A DNA stretch of 64,000 nucleotides from JAJUJL01 sp041736465. Lineage in GTDB: Bacteria; Chloroflexota; Anaerolineae; Anaerolineales; UBA4823. How positions within the stretch are numbered: position 1 is the first letter of the stretch; each line of letters opens with the position of its first letter. The stretch spans positions 4,793-68,792 of the forward strand of contig JBGSTO010000685.1 in the NCBI GenBank assembly GCA_041736465.1, in the 5' to 3' direction. Position numbers and translations under genes: made by a program. The notes beneath the pieces are model-generated. The model was not told the DNA's origin. It saw only the letters and a list, made by a program, of their open reading frames with translations, and made no database searches. Shown one piece after another: positions 49,402 to 58,319 of this stretch.

Positions 49402-50367
49402 TTACTCCTCGCTCGACTCGAAGCTGTCGCTCTCAGCCATCTCTGGAATCGAGGGGACATCGCGAGTGAGCTGTAAGAAGATATCTTCCAGGCTCATGCC
49501 CACGGTGTGAAATTCGAGTAAGTCGTAATCCGATTCGATAATTGCACGCGCTACCGATGCGCGCACATCCATACCAGGAATGGTCTCAAATTCAAGATTG
49601 TTACCGCTGGCAGATAAAATCTGTGCAACCCCGTTGATCGAGCCAACCAGCTTTTGCAGCCCATCACCATCGCCCCCCACGGTGATCGAAACTCGCTGCG
49701 CTCCAGATAAGCGAGATTGCAGCGAATCGGGCGAATCCTCTGCCACGATACGCCCCTTATTGATGATCAACACCCGGTTGCAGAGCTGCTGGGCTTCTGA
49801 CAGGATATGGGTCGAGAGCAGTATGGTGCGTTTTCCGGCTAAACCTCGGATCAAATTACGCACATCCAAAATCTGAGCCGGATCCAAACCAATCGTCGGC
49901 TCGTCTAATATTAGCACCTCGGGGCTGTGAAGCAGAGCCTGAGCCAGACCGATCCTTTGGCGCATACCTTTAGACAGATTGGCAATATAGCCCTCTGCTC
50001 GATCTTCCATGTGCACCAGTTCTAAGGCTTCATCCACACGTTCGTCTGCGGATGGTAAATGCCGTAGATCCGCCATAAACTTCAAGTAATCGTACACGGA
50101 CATATCTGGATATAAGGGGACAGTTTCCGGAAGGTAGCCCACGCGCCGGCGAACTTCAAGGGATTGGTCAACCACGTCATAACCAGCAACCATAGCCTTG
50201 CCAGCAGTCGGCGGCATATACCCTGTCAAGATACGCATTGTGGTGGTTTTTCCTGCACCATTCGGCCCGAGAAAACCTAAAATTTCTCCCTTTTCAGCAT
50301 GGAAGAAGAGGTCATCAATCGCTCGACGAGCCCCATAATCCTTCGTTAGCCCTTCAACCTGGATCAT
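49402..50367 (-). CDS. ABC transporter ATP-binding protein, GldA-like
   Basis: About 321 aa from MIQVEGLTKDYGARRAI (ATG 50367, GGGAG upstream). Walker A is GPNGAGKTTTMRIL. The signature motif is LSKGMRQRIGLAQAL, followed by Walker B LLILDEPTIGLDP and the switch His in LLSTHILSEAQQLC. The C-terminal extension (RVSITVGGDGDGLQKLV..., about 220-300) is the DUF4162-like domain of NatA/GldA proteins. It is the first gene of the four-gene unit ATPase-permease-GldG-DUF4340. Substrate is not predictable. Confidence 0.95.
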   Translation of the reverse strand: MIQVEGLTKDYGARRAIDDLFFHAEKGEILGFLGPNGAGKTTTMRILTGYMPPTAGKAMVAGYDVVDQSLEVRRRVGYLPETVPLYPDMSVYDYLKFMADLRHLPSADERVDEALELVHMEDRAEGYIANLSKGMRQRIGLAQALLHSPEVLILDEPTIGLDPAQILDVRNLIRGLAGKRTILLSTHILSEAQQLCNRVLIINKGRIVAEDSPDSLQSRLSGAQRVSITVGGDGDGLQKLVGSINGVAQILSASGNNLEFETIPGMDVRASVARAIIESDYDLLEFHTVGMSLEDIFLQLTRDVPSIPEMAESDSFESSEE

Positions 50368-50633
50368 ATCGGTCTCCCACTGCAATTTTCAAGATGAATC
50401 TTACAACAAAAAGCACAGCAGCCGTCATGCGGCGGCGGTGCTCTCCGCGGTTTGGTATACATTTCCTTTAGATATTTATGGACGGGGCTGACTAGATATG
50501 AGTCCCTACTCCGGATTATAAGATACATGAAAAAGCAGGGCAAATCAAGTACTTTACCCTTTTTTAATAAAATGCTAATATTGAACAAACTGGCCGCCGG
50601 CACATATATTTTTCTTCAAACAACACATGCTTC

Positions 50634-50662
50634 TTGACAGACTTGCCGCCCTCCCGTACAAT
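50634..50662 (+). promoter_or_regulatory. Promoter of hppA
   Basis: TTGACA (50634-50639) and TACAAT (50657-50662) are exactly 17 bp apart. The start would be near 50669, about 394 nt before the ATG. Confidence 0.75.
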
Positions 50663-50668
50663 GCAATT

Positions 50669-51062
50669 AAGAGATATATTTCACACAATTCGTTTCTCCG
50701 GAATACAGCACCGATCGAACTATCTGTCAATGACACGCTTTTTTAAGTTGTCAGCTCAGAATCCAGGATACCTGTCGGGGCGGATTGCGTGCCAAAACTT
50801 CTGAAATACCCAGAAGACCGGATTTTTCCGGAACTTAAACCGATACACTTGCGGCATGATTCCCAGCGGTACACCGTTGGGAATAACTTCCATTATCTCG
50901 AAATTTCGCCACGAGATTAATCTCACACAATAATGATAGCTAAACTCAGACCAGGAGGTACCGCCGACCAATATTTTCCGCAGTCGGAGATTCATCGCCA
51001 CTGCCGCGCCGGTTCCGCCGTTCGCAGGCAAAAATAAACCTATCTCGGGAGGGAACACCTGC
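50669..51062 (+). promoter_or_regulatory. Long structured 5' leader of hppA
   Basis: The gap 50386-51062 contains no supported gene. Beyond the promoter it carries a leader of about 394 nt with several hairpins: 50859-50884 (11 bp with one G-U, loop UACA), a 6-bp stem spanning roughly 50895-50917, and a small CCGGA/UCCGG stem near 50817-50832. GGGAGGG precedes the ATG. I do not recognise a known riboswitch class in it. Confidence 0.5.
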
Positions 51063-53456
51063 ATGTATGGATTGTCAAGCTTTGAGCAAGTTGCTATCTG
51101 GAGTGTACTCGGCGTTGCTATCTTGGGACTGCTGTACGCCCTCTTGCTGCGATACCAGGTGTTAAAGGAAGATAAAGGGACTGCGAAGATGCAGGAGGTT
51201 TGGAGTGCCATCAAAGAAGGCGCGGATGCCTATTTAAAGCGCCAGCTTTTCTCCATCCTGCCGCTCATTATCATCCTCACCATTGCGCTTTTCGCCTCAG
51301 TATTCGTTGTAAAACCAACCCCAGAGGCTTCGGAATGGTATTGCCTGGCATTCAAAGGTGCTACTCTTGAAACTGCGCGTGCCTGTGGGCATGATCTGAA
51401 CGCTCAGGAACAACAGCAAATCAGGTTGTTGATCGGCTTCGGTCGAGCAATTGCATTCGTCATGGGTGCCGGCTTCTCCTTGATCGTTGGTCAGATCGGT
51501 ATGCGCATGGCAGTCCAGGGCAATGTGCGCGTGGCGGCAGAAGCGCGCAACTCCTTTGGCGGCGCACTGCGCATTGCCTACCGCGCTGGAACGATCACCG
51601 GCATGCTCACTGATGGTTTAGGATTATTTGGCGGAACGATCATATTCATCATTTTTGGTATTGCCGCTCCTGATGCTTTGCTCGGCTTTGGCTTTGGTGG
51701 AACCTTGTTGGCCCTGTTCATGCGCGTGGGAGGCGGTATCTTCACCAAAGCCGCAGATGTCGGGGCAGACCTGGTGGGCAAGGTAGAAGCAGGTATCGCT
51801 GAAGATGACCCTCGTAATCCGGCTGTGATCGCTGATCTGGTCGGGGATAACGTAGGCGACTGCGCAGGTATGGCAGCGGACATTTTTGAATCTTATGAAG
51901 TCACCATTGTATCGAGCCTGATTCTGGGAGTCGCATTGACCAGTATTACCGGGCATCTTGAATGGATTATCTATCCATTATTGGTGCGCGGTATCGGTGT
52001 GCTGGCATCGATCTTCGGCACCTACCTGGTGCGCGGCGACCAGGGCAAAAGCGGCGATGCCATGAAGTCTATTTTTACAGGCTTTCTCTCCTCGGCCGGC
52101 ATCTCGGTGGTATTTTTCGGTATTGTTGGTTTGTTCTATATGCAGAACGTCAATGGAGGCTGGTGGCGTCCTTTCCTTGCCACAACTTCCGGTGTTATGC
52201 TGGCGATCCTTATCGACCGGCTTACGGAGTTTTTCACCGGAACCCACAACCCCCCGGTGAAGGAAATCAAGAAATCGGCAGACACCGGCCCGGCGACACT
52301 GATCCTCTCAGGCGTCTCGGTTGGATTTGAATCTTCGGTCTGGTCGATCCTGGTGATCGCTCTGACCCTCTTCTCCTCGATCCTGATCTTCACAGGGATA
52401 CCCGTGGCGGACCTGGCGGCAAGCTCGGGGCAAGATGAGGGTTTTATCCGTTTCACATTCATCCTCTACGGTGTGGCGATGACCGGAATTGGCATGCTGA
52501 CGCTCACCGGCAACAATGTCGCCATGGACTCCTTTGGGCCAATCTCAGACAACGCCAACGGAATCGGCGAGATGTCCTGGCAAGGGATGGATGATCCCGA
52601 CACCAATGCCGCCCGGCAGATTATGGCAGACCTGGATGGAGTCGGCAACACCACCAAAGCCATCACCAAAGGGATTGCCATCGGTTCTGCAGTAATTGCC
52701 GCGGTATCGCTGTTTGGCTCGTTCATTACCGACGTAAGCCGGGTTGATCCAACTGCTTTAGCCGGGGGTATCCGCGTCTCTGTACCCCAGGTATTCGTTG
52801 GAATGCTGATTGGCGGCGCAATCCCGTGGCTCTTTTCTTCCTACGCCATCCAGGCAGTGAGCCGGGCTGCATCTTTGATCATTTACGAGGTGCGCCGCCA
52901 GTTCAAACTGGGCGTGCTGGAGGGAAAAGTTAAACCAGATTATGGAAAAGCCGTTGAGCTGTCCACTGCGGCTGCACAAAAAGAACTTGTGCCACTGGCA
53001 CTGATCGGGGTGCTCTCCCCAATCATCGTTGGACTCGTTTTACAGGTCGAGGCCCTGGGCGGTTTTCTAGCGGGGATCATCCTCTCGGGCCAGCTTCTGG
53101 CAGTCTTTTTGAACAATTCCGGGGGCGCCTGGGATAATGCCAAGAAGTTGATCGAGGATGAGCCTAGAGACCCCAAGAACAATTTGGGTAAAGGCTCGGA
53201 GCGCCACATGGCAGCAGTCGTTGGCGATACCGTCGGCGATCCGTTCAAGGACACCGCCGGTCCGGCCCTCAACCCCATGATCAAGGTGGTAAACCTGGTT
53301 GCATTGATTATTGCACCCATCGTTGTCACCTACAAGACGCTTGGGATTGGCGGTTGGATAGTTGTAGTTGTGCTTGTTCTCATTTTGGCCTGGGCGATCT
53401 TCCAATCCAAGCGCCAGACTTCGGCAAAGCAGCCCGCCTCTGCGCCTGCTGATTAA
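51063..53456 (+). CDS. hppA: Membrane-bound K+-independent H+-translocating pyrophosphatase
   Basis: The 797-aa polytopic enzyme (about 16 helices) couples PPi hydrolysis to ion pumping. Catalytic motifs are DVGADLVGKVEAGIAEDDPRNPAVIADLVGDNVGDCAGMAADIFESYEV, DNANGIGEM, and near the end VVGDTVGDPFKDTAGPALNPMIK. In the diagnostic segment GNTTKAITKG, Lys532 and Thr535 occupy the positions that are Ala and Gly in K+-dependent enzymes, so this one should be K+-independent and H+-pumping. The ATG has a strong GGGAGGG site. Extra residues 80-130 (a Cys-containing loop) lengthen the protein compared with many homologues. Confidence 0.96.
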   Translation: MYGLSSFEQVAIWSVLGVAILGLLYALLLRYQVLKEDKGTAKMQEVWSAIKEGADAYLKRQLFSILPLIIILTIALFASVFVVKPTPEASEWYCLAFKGATLETARACGHDLNAQEQQQIRLLIGFGRAIAFVMGAGFSLIVGQIGMRMAVQGNVRVAAEARNSFGGALRIAYRAGTITGMLTDGLGLFGGTIIFIIFGIAAPDALLGFGFGGTLLALFMRVGGGIFTKAADVGADLVGKVEAGIAEDDPRNPAVIADLVGDNVGDCAGMAADIFESYEVTIVSSLILGVALTSITGHLEWIIYPLLVRGIGVLASIFGTYLVRGDQGKSGDAMKSIFTGFLSSAGISVVFFGIVGLFYMQNVNGGWWRPFLATTSGVMLAILIDRLTEFFTGTHNPPVKEIKKSADTGPATLILSGVSVGFESSVWSILVIALTLFSSILIFTGIPVADLAASSGQDEGFIRFTFILYGVAMTGIGMLTLTGNNVAMDSFGPISDNANGIGEMSWQGMDDPDTNAARQIMADLDGVGNTTKAITKGIAIGSAVIAAVSLFGSFITDVSRVDPTALAGGIRVSVPQVFVGMLIGGAIPWLFSSYAIQAVSRAASLIIYEVRRQFKLGVLEGKVKPDYGKAVELSTAAAQKELVPLALIGVLSPIIVGLVLQVEALGGFLAGIILSGQLLAVFLNNSGGAWDNAKKLIEDEPRDPKNNLGKGSERHMAAVVGDTVGDPFKDTAGPALNPMIKVVNLVALIIAPIVVTYKTLGIGGWIVVVVLVLILAWAIFQSKRQTSAKQPASAPAD

Positions 53457-53524
53457 GCTGGCCTGGCCAACCAGAAACTGCGCGGATACCCTGTGCTATC
53501 CTCGCAATAGCATTTCTCAAGAGG

Positions 53525-53562
53525 AGGGGTGTTTGGTACGGGTTGCCTGTCCAAACACCCCT
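53525..53562 (+). terminator. Hairpin after hppA
   Basis: A 12-bp perfect stem (AGGGGTGTTTGG at 53525-53536 with 53551-53562) and a 14-nt loop lie 68 bp after the hppA stop. Only ATTGATTT follows, so the T tract is weak. A TATAAT at 53572-53577 may belong to a promoter for the next gene. Confidence 0.6.
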
Positions 53563-53639
53563 GCATTGATTTATAATGGCAATAACCTTGCATCCTGGGA
53601 TAGAATAGGGCATACTAGTAGCGGAAGGGAGCGTATGCT

Positions 53640-56600
53640 ATGGCCATTACCTCGCTAAGAGCTTATAACCGTGAAATCGAGAGTTTGATTGAACGCGGCC
53701 AGTACGAGCAGGCCATCTTCCACTGCCGCCATATTTTGCAGTACTTCCCAAAGCACATCGATACATACCGGCTGCTTGGCAAAACCTACCTGGAAAGCCA
53801 AAGATATGGTGATGCTGCCGATATCCTGCAGCGCGTACTATCTTCGATTCCGGATGATTTCGTCTCGCACGTAGGATTGAGCATTATCCGCGAGGATGAA
53901 GGCAATCTCAGCGATGCGATCTGGCACATGGAACGAGCATTCGAATCACAGCCCTCCAACAGCGCCATACAGGCTGAACTGCGTCGTTTGCGCAACAAAC
54001 GCGATGGGTATGATGCCCCGAAGGTTCGCCTGACTCGCGGTGCGTTGGCGCGTATGTATATGAAGGGAGATCTGCATCCCCAGGCAATTGCTGAGCTGCG
54101 CGCCGCTCTGGTGGAAGACCCCAAGCGAATTGACCTTCAAATACTGCTTGGTCAGTGCTATCTGCGAGTTGACCAAAGAGTGGAAGCAGCAGAGACCTGT
54201 TCCATCATATTGCACAAACTGCCGTATGCCTTGGAGGCGAACCGCATCCTGGAACAAATCCTATCAAGCACGGAACGATCTGATGAAGCCCGTGCTTGCC
54301 GTGAACGTGTCCAGGCGCTTGATCCATACTATGCTCACACCACCTCCGTCCGTCCGGATTCGTCTCAAGTTCCTGATGAAGCTGTCGTCATAGAAAAGGC
54401 AACCTGGCAGCCTGGACGCTCCTCCGGTCAGTTGGGCGCCCAACCAGATTGGGCGGCATCTTTGGGAGTCAAAGTTGATGACCTTGCGCCCACTCGCCAG
54501 GATGTGCCCGAATGGCTGTCGGGCGCCGCTCCACAGGCTGAGACATCTGCTGCTGAGGATGAAGAAGTAATTCCAGAGGCTGCCCAAGCACCGCAGGGAT
54601 CAGACGATTTCATTCCAGAGTGGCTCAAGGATGCCGGGTGGGGTCCATCCAGTGGTGAAAGCGAATCCATTGAAGCTGCTGACGATGTCGTCCCTGGTCC
54701 AGATGTACAACCTGCGGTCGGAGCAGAGATCCCAGACTGGCTGAAGGCAATCGCTCCGGAGGCTGAAGCCGGTGAACCCGTTCCTCTGGAAGATACAGCC
54801 GGCGAACAAGATGACCTGGCCTGGTTGGAGCAGCCCGAACCCGGACTCAGCGCAGGCATGGCAGATTTACCGGCAGATTCTATCCAGCCGGAAGCCGAGC
54901 TTGACCTCGGTGACGTCCAGGAACCCATCGAGGTTCCCGATTGGCTAATGGAACTGGGCGGTGCACAGGCCGAGCAGCCCTCCCAACCCGCTGAAGTTGA
55001 AAAATCTGGATCTGAGGATATGCCGGACTGGTTAGCAGAATTGGCGCCCGAAGACCAGGTTGGGCAGGAACCAACCGGTCAAGAACCTGCAGCGGAGCTT
55101 TTTGCTGATAGTAGCGCACAGCCTGCCGCGCTGCCGGATTGGCTGAAAGAGATCGAACCAGAAGCCGGTGCTGAAACCGAAGCATCTGCCATCAAACCGG
55201 ACACTGCGAGCAAAGATGAGGAATGGTTATTTGAATTCGAAGATAAAACTCCCGCATCGCCGTCCTTCGAGGAATCCTTACCTGCAGATGCCGCAGATTT
55301 TCCGGAATGGCTGAAAAATATAAGTGCGGAAGGTACAGCCGGGCAGCCGGGTCTTGAGCTCTCGAGCGAAAGCGATGACGAGGCATTATCAGAGCTGGCG
55401 GCTCTGCCTTCCGACGAGCTGCCCGATTGGATGAAAGAAATCGAAGCAGAATATGTACAGGCTGAGTCAGCCAAAGCAGGTGAGGTCATGGAAAGTTCAC
55501 CCGAAACTCCCGAAGAAATCCCGTCCGAGACGCCTGTTCCATCCCAGGAAAGTGAACAGGGAGTTGTTCCCTTCTCTGCTGATGATAGCGACGTCGATTC
55601 CGCCTTTGCCTGGTTGGAAAGCCTGGCTGCAAAGCAGGGCGCTCGCGAGGATGAGCTGCTCCTTTCCCCAGACCAACGCCAGGAAGCTCCTCCAGACTGG
55701 ATCGCGGATAGTGAGACTCCTCAGGAAGCGCAGCCGGAAATATTCCAGGCACAGGCTGCTTCCCCGGGTTTGACTGCACACCTCGAATTTCCAGATGAAG
55801 AAGGCGAAGAAACCGGCGCTGAACCTTTGCCTGATTGGCTGAAGGAGATCCAAACTGAGCCAGCGGATGAAATTGCTCCAGCAGTTGAGGAATCAACGCT
55901 GCCGAAGGTCACACCGGCTTTCACCGAGGCAGATATAGAAGCAGAACTGGCTGGTTTGAGTGATGAGGGGGCAGGTATCTCCGAGCAAAAAGCAGAAGCT
56001 GAACCTGTCGTATTTCCTGACTGGTTGAGCGAGTTAGAAGAAGAAGTTGCCCCGGGATTGCCAGACTATCTGGAACAAAAAGAGGGCCTGGCTGAGGAAG
56101 CATTGATCACCCCCGAATCTGAGGCAGCACCCGGCAGCGGGACAGAGCCGGAGGCTGAGGCTGAAGCTGAAGCCGCTGAGCTGCCCGACTGGCTGAGAGA
56201 GCTTGAGGCGGAGGTAGAACCCCAAGAACCTGCATCCGTAGAGCCTGAACAAGCACCCACCATCTCACAGCTCGAAGTAGAAGCAGGTGAAGGCGAAGCT
56301 GCACCGGTCATCGAACCTGAAGCTGAGGCCGAACCTGCTGAGCTGCCCGATTGGCTGCGAGAGCTTGAGGCTGAGGTAGAACCACAAGAACCCGCATCCC
56401 TCGAGCCGGCGGAAGCAGCGCTTGAGGAAGGTTTTGATTTCTTAGACACAGAAGCAGAACTGGAAGGTGAACAAGAAGCTATCCGGGCAGATCTGCCCGA
56501 TTGGCTCCAGGCAGAAGCTGCCGAAGCAGCGCCGCAAAGCGAGCTGCACGCCTGGCCTGAGGAGCCGGATATCATCGAAGGCGACACTCGACCGTCAACA

Positions 56601-58286
56601 GGAATATTGAAACACCTGCAGCCCGAGGTGCCGCAGCCCGCTTCTGAAGAGCTGGCGATGCCATCAGAAGCACTCGTTGAGCCTGAGGCCGCTGAACTGC
56701 CGGATTGGTTGGTAGAAATGGCTGGTGAGCCGCCGCTGGATGAGATCCCTGCTCAAAATGCAGAGGCAGCCTTCAATATCGAGGAACCGGAAGATATTGT
56801 CGTGGATCTGGTGCAGGAAGAAACTGAAGATCTGCCTGAGTGGCCAGTGGTAGAGCCATCGATCATCGAGGCTGAGGAATCGGAAGATATTGTCGAGGGT
56901 CTGGTGCAGGAAGAAGCTGCATTTCTGCCTGAGTGGCCAGAGGTAGCGCCATCGATCATCGAGGCTGAGGAACCGGAAGACATTGTCGAGGGTCTGGTGC
57001 AGGAAGAAGCTGCATTTCTGCCTGAGTGGCCGAAGGCAGAGCCATCGATCGTCGATGTTGTTGAGACTGGTGAAGAGCCCGAAGCAATTGGAGCCTCCGC
57101 TGAGGCTGAAATAGTATCGCAGGCTATCGTGCCAGAAGCTGAAGTCGAAGCAGAGGAATTCGAGGCGCTAACCGAGATATCGCAGGAGCAAACGCCGGCG
57201 GAATTTGCCGACGAAGATGCTGCTTTTGCCTGGCTGGAGAGCCTTGCCACCCGGCAAGGGGCCAGAGAAGATGAATTATTGCTGGAACCGGACGAACGCA
57301 CGGAACTTCCTCCTGATTGGATCAAGAAGGTACTGGATACGGGCGAGCTGACGCCAGCAGAACCGTTGGAACCCGGACTTCCTGCCTTTATCGAGGCGCG
57401 TACCGGCCCCATGTCTGAATACATCCAGGAACCGGACCTTCCGGTGCAGGAACAACCCGCTATCGATGAAGTGCAGCCTGGCTTGGCCGAAGAAGTCGAA
57501 CCGGCGCTGGGCGAACCAGCCGCAGAGGCGCTGCCCGAGCTGGATCAGGTGAGGGAAGGCCTGCCAATCGTAGAAGGCGAAGAATTTGTAGAGGGAGAGA
57601 TTGAAACCGGGTACACCCTACCTGAACAGGTGTCTGAACCGGTCGCCCCGGTTGAAGAAATCACTGAAACAGTTCCTGCTTTGCCAGACTGGCTGCAGGA
57701 TCTTGAAGAGCAGCCAGTTCAGGAAGAAGAGATAACCTGGACACCGCCCGAAGCAGCCATTACTCCGGAGCAGGTTGAGCTCGAGAGCGTTGATCTGAAT
57801 ACTGCCAGCCTAAGAGACCTGGAGCGCCTGCCTGGTGTTGGCTTCATCCGAGCTCAAGCGTTGATCGCATACCGGGAAGCCAATGGCCCATTCCATAGTG
57901 TCGAAGAGCTGAATCTAATTGATGGCTTCGATGCCGATACGATCCAGGGTTTACTCGATGTCGTGCAAGTAGAAGCCCCTGCCCCCGCAGTAGAAGAGGC
58001 TCCGCTGCCGGTATCTACCATTACATCAGAAGAGGCGCAAGTTACCCTGCTGCAAGCGCGCAATGAGCTGGTTCAGGATCTCACCCAACCCGCAATGCAA
58101 AAGTACCTCAGTTTGATCGAATCTGAGGAACTGCTGGAGGATGTAATCCACGATCTCCACGAAGCGATCAGCCGCAGCCCTAAAGATTTCGACACCTGGC
58201 AGGCCTTGGGAGATGCAAATTTGCGCGCCGGGCATATTCAAGAGGCGCTGAATGCCTATACCCGAGCGGAAGAACTGCTGCGCTAA
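53640..58286 (+). CDS. 1548-aa acidic TPR / PDWL-repeat / helix-hairpin-helix protein
   Basis: No single known function. Residues 1-230 are TPR-like (YEQAIFHCRHILQYFPKHIDTYRLLGKTYLESQRYGDAADIL and further units). Residues 270-1380 are very acidic and low in complexity, with about twenty copies of a short motif near (L/F/V)-P-D-W-L-K/R-E-L-E. Included are a duplicated module of about 40 residues (FAWLESLAxxQGAREDELLL; about 650-690 and 1190-1235) and three tandem 31-aa repeats. Residues 1381-1440 form a ComEA-type helix-hairpin-helix (DLNTASLRDLERLPGVGFIRAQALIAYR). A last TPR unit ends the protein. No signal sequence or membrane helix is seen, so it is probably cytoplasmic. Start ATG 53640 with AAGGGA upstream. 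Confidence 0.85.
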   Translation: MAITSLRAYNREIESLIERGQYEQAIFHCRHILQYFPKHIDTYRLLGKTYLESQRYGDAADILQRVLSSIPDDFVSHVGLSIIREDEGNLSDAIWHMERAFESQPSNSAIQAELRRLRNKRDGYDAPKVRLTRGALARMYMKGDLHPQAIAELRAALVEDPKRIDLQILLGQCYLRVDQRVEAAETCSIILHKLPYALEANRILEQILSSTERSDEARACRERVQALDPYYAHTTSVRPDSSQVPDEAVVIEKATWQPGRSSGQLGAQPDWAASLGVKVDDLAPTRQDVPEWLSGAAPQAETSAAEDEEVIPEAAQAPQGSDDFIPEWLKDAGWGPSSGESESIEAADDVVPGPDVQPAVGAEIPDWLKAIAPEAEAGEPVPLEDTAGEQDDLAWLEQPEPGLSAGMADLPADSIQPEAELDLGDVQEPIEVPDWLMELGGAQAEQPSQPAEVEKSGSEDMPDWLAELAPEDQVGQEPTGQEPAAELFADSSAQPAALPDWLKEIEPEAGAETEASAIKPDTASKDEEWLFEFEDKTPASPSFEESLPADAADFPEWLKNISAEGTAGQPGLELSSESDDEALSELAALPSDELPDWMKEIEAEYVQAESAKAGEVMESSPETPEEIPSETPVPSQESEQGVVPFSADDSDVDSAFAWLESLAAKQGAREDELLLSPDQRQEAPPDWIADSETPQEAQPEIFQAQAASPGLTAHLEFPDEEGEETGAEPLPDWLKEIQTEPADEIAPAVEESTLPKVTPAFTEADIEAELAGLSDEGAGISEQKAEAEPVVFPDWLSELEEEVAPGLPDYLEQKEGLAEEALITPESEAAPGSGTEPEAEAEAEAAELPDWLRELEAEVEPQEPASVEPEQAPTISQLEVEAGEGEAAPVIEPEAEAEPAELPDWLRELEAEVEPQEPASLEPAEAALEEGFDFLDTEAELEGEQEAIRADLPDWLQAEAAEAAPQSELHAWPEEPDIIEGDTRPSTGILKHLQPEVPQPASEELAMPSEALVEPEAAELPDWLVEMAGEPPLDEIPAQNAEAAFNIEEPEDIVVDLVQEETEDLPEWPVVEPSIIEAEESEDIVEGLVQEEAAFLPEWPEVAPSIIEAEEPEDIVEGLVQEEAAFLPEWPKAEPSIVDVVETGEEPEAIGASAEAEIVSQAIVPEAEVEAEEFEALTEISQEQTPAEFADEDAAFAWLESLATRQGAREDELLLEPDERTELPPDWIKKVLDTGELTPAEPLEPGLPAFIEARTGPMSEYIQEPDLPVQEQPAIDEVQPGLAEEVEPALGEPAAEALPELDQVREGLPIVEGEEFVEGEIETGYTLPEQVSEPVAPVEEITETVPALPDWLQDLEEQPVQEEEITWTPPEAAITPEQVELESVDLNTASLRDLERLPGVGFIRAQALIAYREANGPFHSVEELNLIDGFDADTIQGLLDVVQVEAPAPAVEEAPLPVSTITSEEAQVTLLQARNELVQDLTQPAMQKYLSLIESEELLEDVIHDLHEAISRSPKDFDTWQALGDANLRAGHIQEALNAYTRAEELLR
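56781..57059 (+). repeat. Three tandem 93-bp repeats inside the PDWL protein gene
   Basis: Copies begin at 56781, 56874 and 56967, each 93 bp (31 codons) and in frame. They encode E-E-P/S-E-D-I-V-x-x-L-V-Q-E-E followed by LPEWP and PSI. Copies two and three are almost identical in DNA, which indicates recent duplication. Confidence 0.9.
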
Positions 58287-58319
58287 AACAGCACAGACTA
58301 TATTTTTTTGGAGGCAGTT

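Noticed and set aside
50900..51062. Cobalamin, c-di-AMP or fluoride riboswitch before hppA
   Set aside because: A GCCACTG string and some G-rich runs caught the eye, but the order and partner motifs of these riboswitch consensuses are not present.
50756..51214. A 152-codon minus-strand open frame across the hppA leader
   Set aside because: It overlaps the start of hppA, has no recognisable domain, no ribosome-binding site and an unnatural composition. The plus-strand promoter and leader explain the region better.
56781..57059. CRISPR-like periodic repeat
   Set aside because: The units are directly tandem, 93 bp and in frame within a gene, with no spacers.
56066..57424. Long Ser-rich antisense frames opposite the PDWL protein gene
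   Set aside because: They are mirror images of GAA/GCT-rich codons on the coding strand; low complexity, no start signals, no domains.
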